DNA of 64,000 nucleotides. Source: Rhodanobacteraceae bacterium. GTDB lineage: Bacteria; Pseudomonadota; Gammaproteobacteria; Xanthomonadales; Rhodanobacteraceae. This document shows, in pieces, positions 62,097-64,000 of the stretch (the first letter of the stretch is position 1; every line of letters begins with the position of its first letter). The notes beneath the pieces were generated by a model. That model ran no database searches. It was not told the origin of the DNA and worked only from the letters and a program-made list of their open reading frames with translations. The DNA lies in NCBI GenBank assembly GCA_030167125.1, contig CP126531.1, forward strand, positions 1,798,001 through 1,862,000, read 5' to 3'. The translations under genes and the position numbers were made by a program.

Positions 62097-62125
62097 CGTC
62101 CGCCGGCCTTGAGCGCCGGCGGACG
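62097..62125 (+). terminator. Hairpin between convergent rne and gacA-like gene
   Basis: Eleven-base perfect stem CGTCCGCCGGC / GCCGGCGGACG with loop CTTGAGC, nine bases after the rne stop. There is no clear T-run on either side, so it may be a weak terminator or a 3'-end stabiliser. Confidence 0.5.
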
Positions 62126-62145
62126 TTGCCCTGCACACGCCGGGT

Positions 62146-62796
62146 TCAACCAGCCACGACCGGTGGTTCGCTCAACAAGCCGTGCACCGTCAGCAGGTGC
62201 GCAAGCGCAATGGTGTGCTGCACGCCGAGCTTCTCGAACAGCCGCTGTTTGTAGGTGGACACCGTTTTCGCGCTCAGGTGCAGGCGGTTGGCGACTTCGT
62301 TGACCGCCAAGCCGCGCGCCAGCATCAAGGCCACTTCCAGTTCGCGCGATGACAGCGATTCCAGCGGCGAGGTTTCGCCGTCCACCGTGGACAACGCCAT
62401 TTCGCGCGCGATCGCAGCGTCGAGGTAACGCCGCCCGCCCGCGACGGTGCGCACCGCCTGCAGCAATTCCTCGGCCGCGCAGCCCTTGGTGAGGTAACCG
62501 AGCGCGCCCGACTGCAACAGGCGGCGCGGGAACTGCGCGTCCTGCACCACCGTCAGGATCACGATGTGCGTGCGCAGGCCCGCGCGTTGCGCGCGCTCCG
62601 TCAGTTCGATGCCGCTCATGCCCGGCATGTGCACGTCGACCAGCGCGACGTCGGGTTTCACGGCGCGCAGCAGGCGCAGTCCGTCCTCCGCGTTGCTGGC
62701 TTCGCCCACCACTTCGATATCCGGCTGCCCGGAAAGAATCAGGCAGAACCCCGAGCGCACCAATTCATGGTCATCGACCAACACGATCCTGATCAT
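62146..62796 (-). CDS. Response regulator of the GacA/UvrY type
   Basis: A 216-residue NarL-family regulator starting at ATG 62796 (GGGGGAGGATGC ahead). The receiver domain has D8/D9 and phospho-acceptor D54 (ALVDVHMPGMSGIEL); the LuxR-type HTH is SSRELEVALMLARGLAVNEVANRLHLSAKTVSTYKQRLFEKLGV. Overall sequence, including HELVRSGFCLIL, is close to GacA/UvrY, which activate small RNAs of the Rsm/Csr system. No partner sensor kinase is encoded nearby, as usual for this type. In related genomes the regulator often lies next to uvrC, but this is not seen here. Confidence 0.88.
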   Translation of the reverse strand: MIRIVLVDDHELVRSGFCLILSGQPDIEVVGEASNAEDGLRLLRAVKPDVALVDVHMPGMSGIELTERAQRAGLRTHIVILTVVQDAQFPRRLLQSGALGYLTKGCAAEELLQAVRTVAGGRRYLDAAIAREMALSTVDGETSPLESLSSRELEVALMLARGLAVNEVANRLHLSAKTVSTYKQRLFEKLGVQHTIALAHLLTVHGLLSEPPVVAG

Positions 62797-62985
62797 GCAT
62801 CCTCCCCCGATGCGCGGCGCAACCCGCTTGGCAACCCTAAACCGCACAACCCTCCTCTTGCAAGACGCCACCGCGGCGCCACTGCCGCGTTGTGTGATCG
62901 TTTCGACACAATGGCGGTCGAAGCCGCGGCCGCGCGCTCGCCGTGCGCTTGCGCGGTTCGCCGGCGCCCAAGGCACAATCGCCGC

Positions 62986-64000
62986 ATGACCGTCCTCGCC
63001 CGCCTGCGCGAAACCCCGTTGCTGCACTCGCTCGTCGCCACCCAGAAGCGCGACGTGCCGTGGCCGGTCGCGTTGCGCAACACCGCTGCGATCGTGCTGC
63101 CGCTCGCGATCGGCGCGCTCACCGGTCATCTCGGCGCGGGACTCGGCGTTTCGGCCGGCGCGCTCAATGTCATGTTCGTCGACCAGCCGGGACCGTACCG
63201 GCTGCGGCTGCAGCGCATGCTGCTGGCCGCGCTGGCGTCGGGCGCCGCGGCATTCGCGGGTTCGGTGTTCGGCCAATGGCCACCGGCGCTGCTGGTGGTG
63301 GCGGCGCTGTGGGGATTCGGCAGCGCGCTGCTGGTCGCGATCGGGCCGGACGCGACACGCGCCGGCCTGTCCAGCCTGGTGCTGCTGGTGATCATGGGCG
63401 CCGAACCGCACGCTGCACGCGAGGCGTGGCCGGCCGCCCTGCTGATCCTCGGCGGCGGCGTGCTGCAGGCGCTGTTCGCGATCGCCGCGTGGCCGTTGCA
63501 ACGTTATCGTCCGGAACGGCTGGCACTGGCGCAGGCGTTCCGCGGGCTCGCCGATTTCGCGCGCAGCGACGTGCCGCGCAACGCCGTCGTCGCATTGCCG
63601 CCATCGCTCAACGATCTGCAAACCCTGCTGTTCGGTGCCGGCCGGGCGCGCGGGCGCGCGATGGAAGCGTTCCGCGTGCTGGCCGAGCTCGCCGAACGCA
63701 TCCGCCTCGAATTGTTCGCGCTCGCGCACCAGCAGGCGCACTGCGAAGTGCCTTCCGTGTTCGACACCCTGGCGCGCGCACGCACGTGCGCGGCGACCGT
63801 GCTGGAGACGATCGCCGCGGCGCTGGAACAGGCCGCGCCGCCGCAATCGCAGGCGGCGCTCGACGCCTACGCGGCGTCCGCCGCGGCGATCGAATCGGCG
63901 CCACCCGCGACGGCAACGCGCATCGCCGCGGCGCGCCTCGCGGCGCTGGGCGGACAATTGCGCGCCGCGGTGCGCAACGCGGACACCGCGGGCAGCCGCG
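62986..64000 (+). CDS. FUSC family membrane protein, N-terminal part (3' end outside window)
   Basis: An open frame of 338 codons from ATG 62986 with no stop before the window ends. The N-terminal half has about six hydrophobic helices in FUSC/YccS style: TAAIVLPLAIGALTGHLGAGLGVSAGALNVMF, MLLAALASGAAAFAGSVFG, LLVVAALWGFGSALLVAIGP, LSSLVLLVIMGAEP and LLILGGGVLQALFAIAAWPL. A long soluble helical part follows (LADFARSD, RARGRAMEAFRVLAELAERIRLELFAL). FUSC proteins (AaeB/YccS-like) are linked to efflux of aromatic acids, but many are uncharacterised. The gene is divergent from the GacA-like gene. Confidence 0.85.
   Translation, partial: MTVLARLRETPLLHSLVATQKRDVPWPVALRNTAAIVLPLAIGALTGHLGAGLGVSAGALNVMFVDQPGPYRLRLQRMLLAALASGAAAFAGSVFGQWPPALLVVAALWGFGSALLVAIGPDATRAGLSSLVLLVIMGAEPHAAREAWPAALLILGGGVLQALFAIAAWPLQRYRPERLALAQAFRGLADFARSDVPRNAVVALPPSLNDLQTLLFGAGRARGRAMEAFRVLAELAERIRLELFALAHQQAHCEVPSVFDTLARARTCAATVLETIAAALEQAAPPQSQAALDAYAASAAAIESAPPATATRIAAARLAALGGQLRAAVRNADTAGSR

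Noticed and set aside
62797..63957. Long upstream extension of the GacA-like frame
   Set aside because: It runs antisense to the FUSC membrane protein gene, which has clear helices, and the receiver domain starts precisely at ATG 62796.
1..64000. Search for tRNA, rRNA, CRISPR array, insertion sequence or prophage
   Set aside because: None seen: intergenic gaps are short, no repeat-spacer array occurs, and no transposase or phage gene is encoded.

Overview
The window looks like ordinary chromosome from a high-GC gammaproteobacterium of the order Xanthomonadales (Lysobacterales), most likely the Rhodanobacteraceae (Rhodanobacter/Dyella-like). This rests on gene content and protein style: a PiuC + TonB-receptor pair, an rpoE-rseA-degP operon without rseB, a kdp operon ending in kdpDE, three-gene pntAA/pntAB/pntB transhydrogenase, SufT, DUF2058 and SlyX proteins, and REP-like palindromes between genes. 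The lineage is inference; no rRNA or tRNA gene is present to confirm it.

Layout. (1) 1-2.8 kb: the tail of one SUMF1-domain protein, then a full-length membrane Ser/Thr kinase whose periplasmic half carries SUMF1/FGE and SPOR domains. (2) 3.0-8.3 kb: two closely similar secreted S10 serine carboxypeptidases on the plus strand. They enclose a minus-strand block with a ParE-type toxin-antitoxin pair, a GFA-fold protein and a SnoaL-like protein. (3) 8.4-20.4 kb: DUF502 membrane protein, ThpR, a beta-CASP nuclease, a lipoprotein M13 peptidase, a Fur-box-controlled TonB receptor with PiuC, RapA and a small lipoprotein. (4) 20.4-29.9 kb: a minus-strand potassium operon: small membrane ORF, kdpF, kdpA, kdpB, an outer-membrane beta-barrel gene, kdpC, kdpD, kdpE. 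(5) 30.0-34.9 kb: phzF-like, secF, secD, yajC and a short asparaginase. (6) 35-40.3 kb: a secreted S53 peptidase with a 44-proline linker and a P-domain, a TPR-sulfotransferase, SufT and an unknown membrane protein. (7) 40.4-45.1 kb: the pnt transhydrogenase genes, split by an oppositely oriented ECF-sigma / membrane protein / DUF3106 cassette. (8) 45.2-49.2 kb: a translationally coupled nitroreductase-exonuclease-Nudix operon, a TMEM43 protein and a metallo-beta-lactamase-fold hydrolase. (9) 49.3-58.8 kb: degP, rseA, rpoE, a FadB-like enzyme, a DMT transporter, DUF2058, SlyX, UDP-glucose dehydrogenase and RluC. (10) 59.1-64 kb: RNase E, a GacA/UvrY-type regulator and the start of a FUSC membrane protein that runs off the window.

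Common themes are envelope and secretion functions (SecDF-YajC, sigma-E with DegP, SPOR kinase, four exported peptidases), ion and redox homeostasis (Kdp, Pnt, Fur-regulated iron uptake) and RNA metabolism (RNase E, RluC, RapA, ThpR, beta-CASP nuclease). No tRNA, rRNA, CRISPR array, prophage or insertion sequence was seen. At least five intergenic regions hold REP-like or palindromic repeats. The least ordinary items are the kinase-SUMF1-SPOR protein with its tandem relative, the outer-membrane barrel inside the kdp operon, the small ORF ahead of kdpF, and the split pnt locus.
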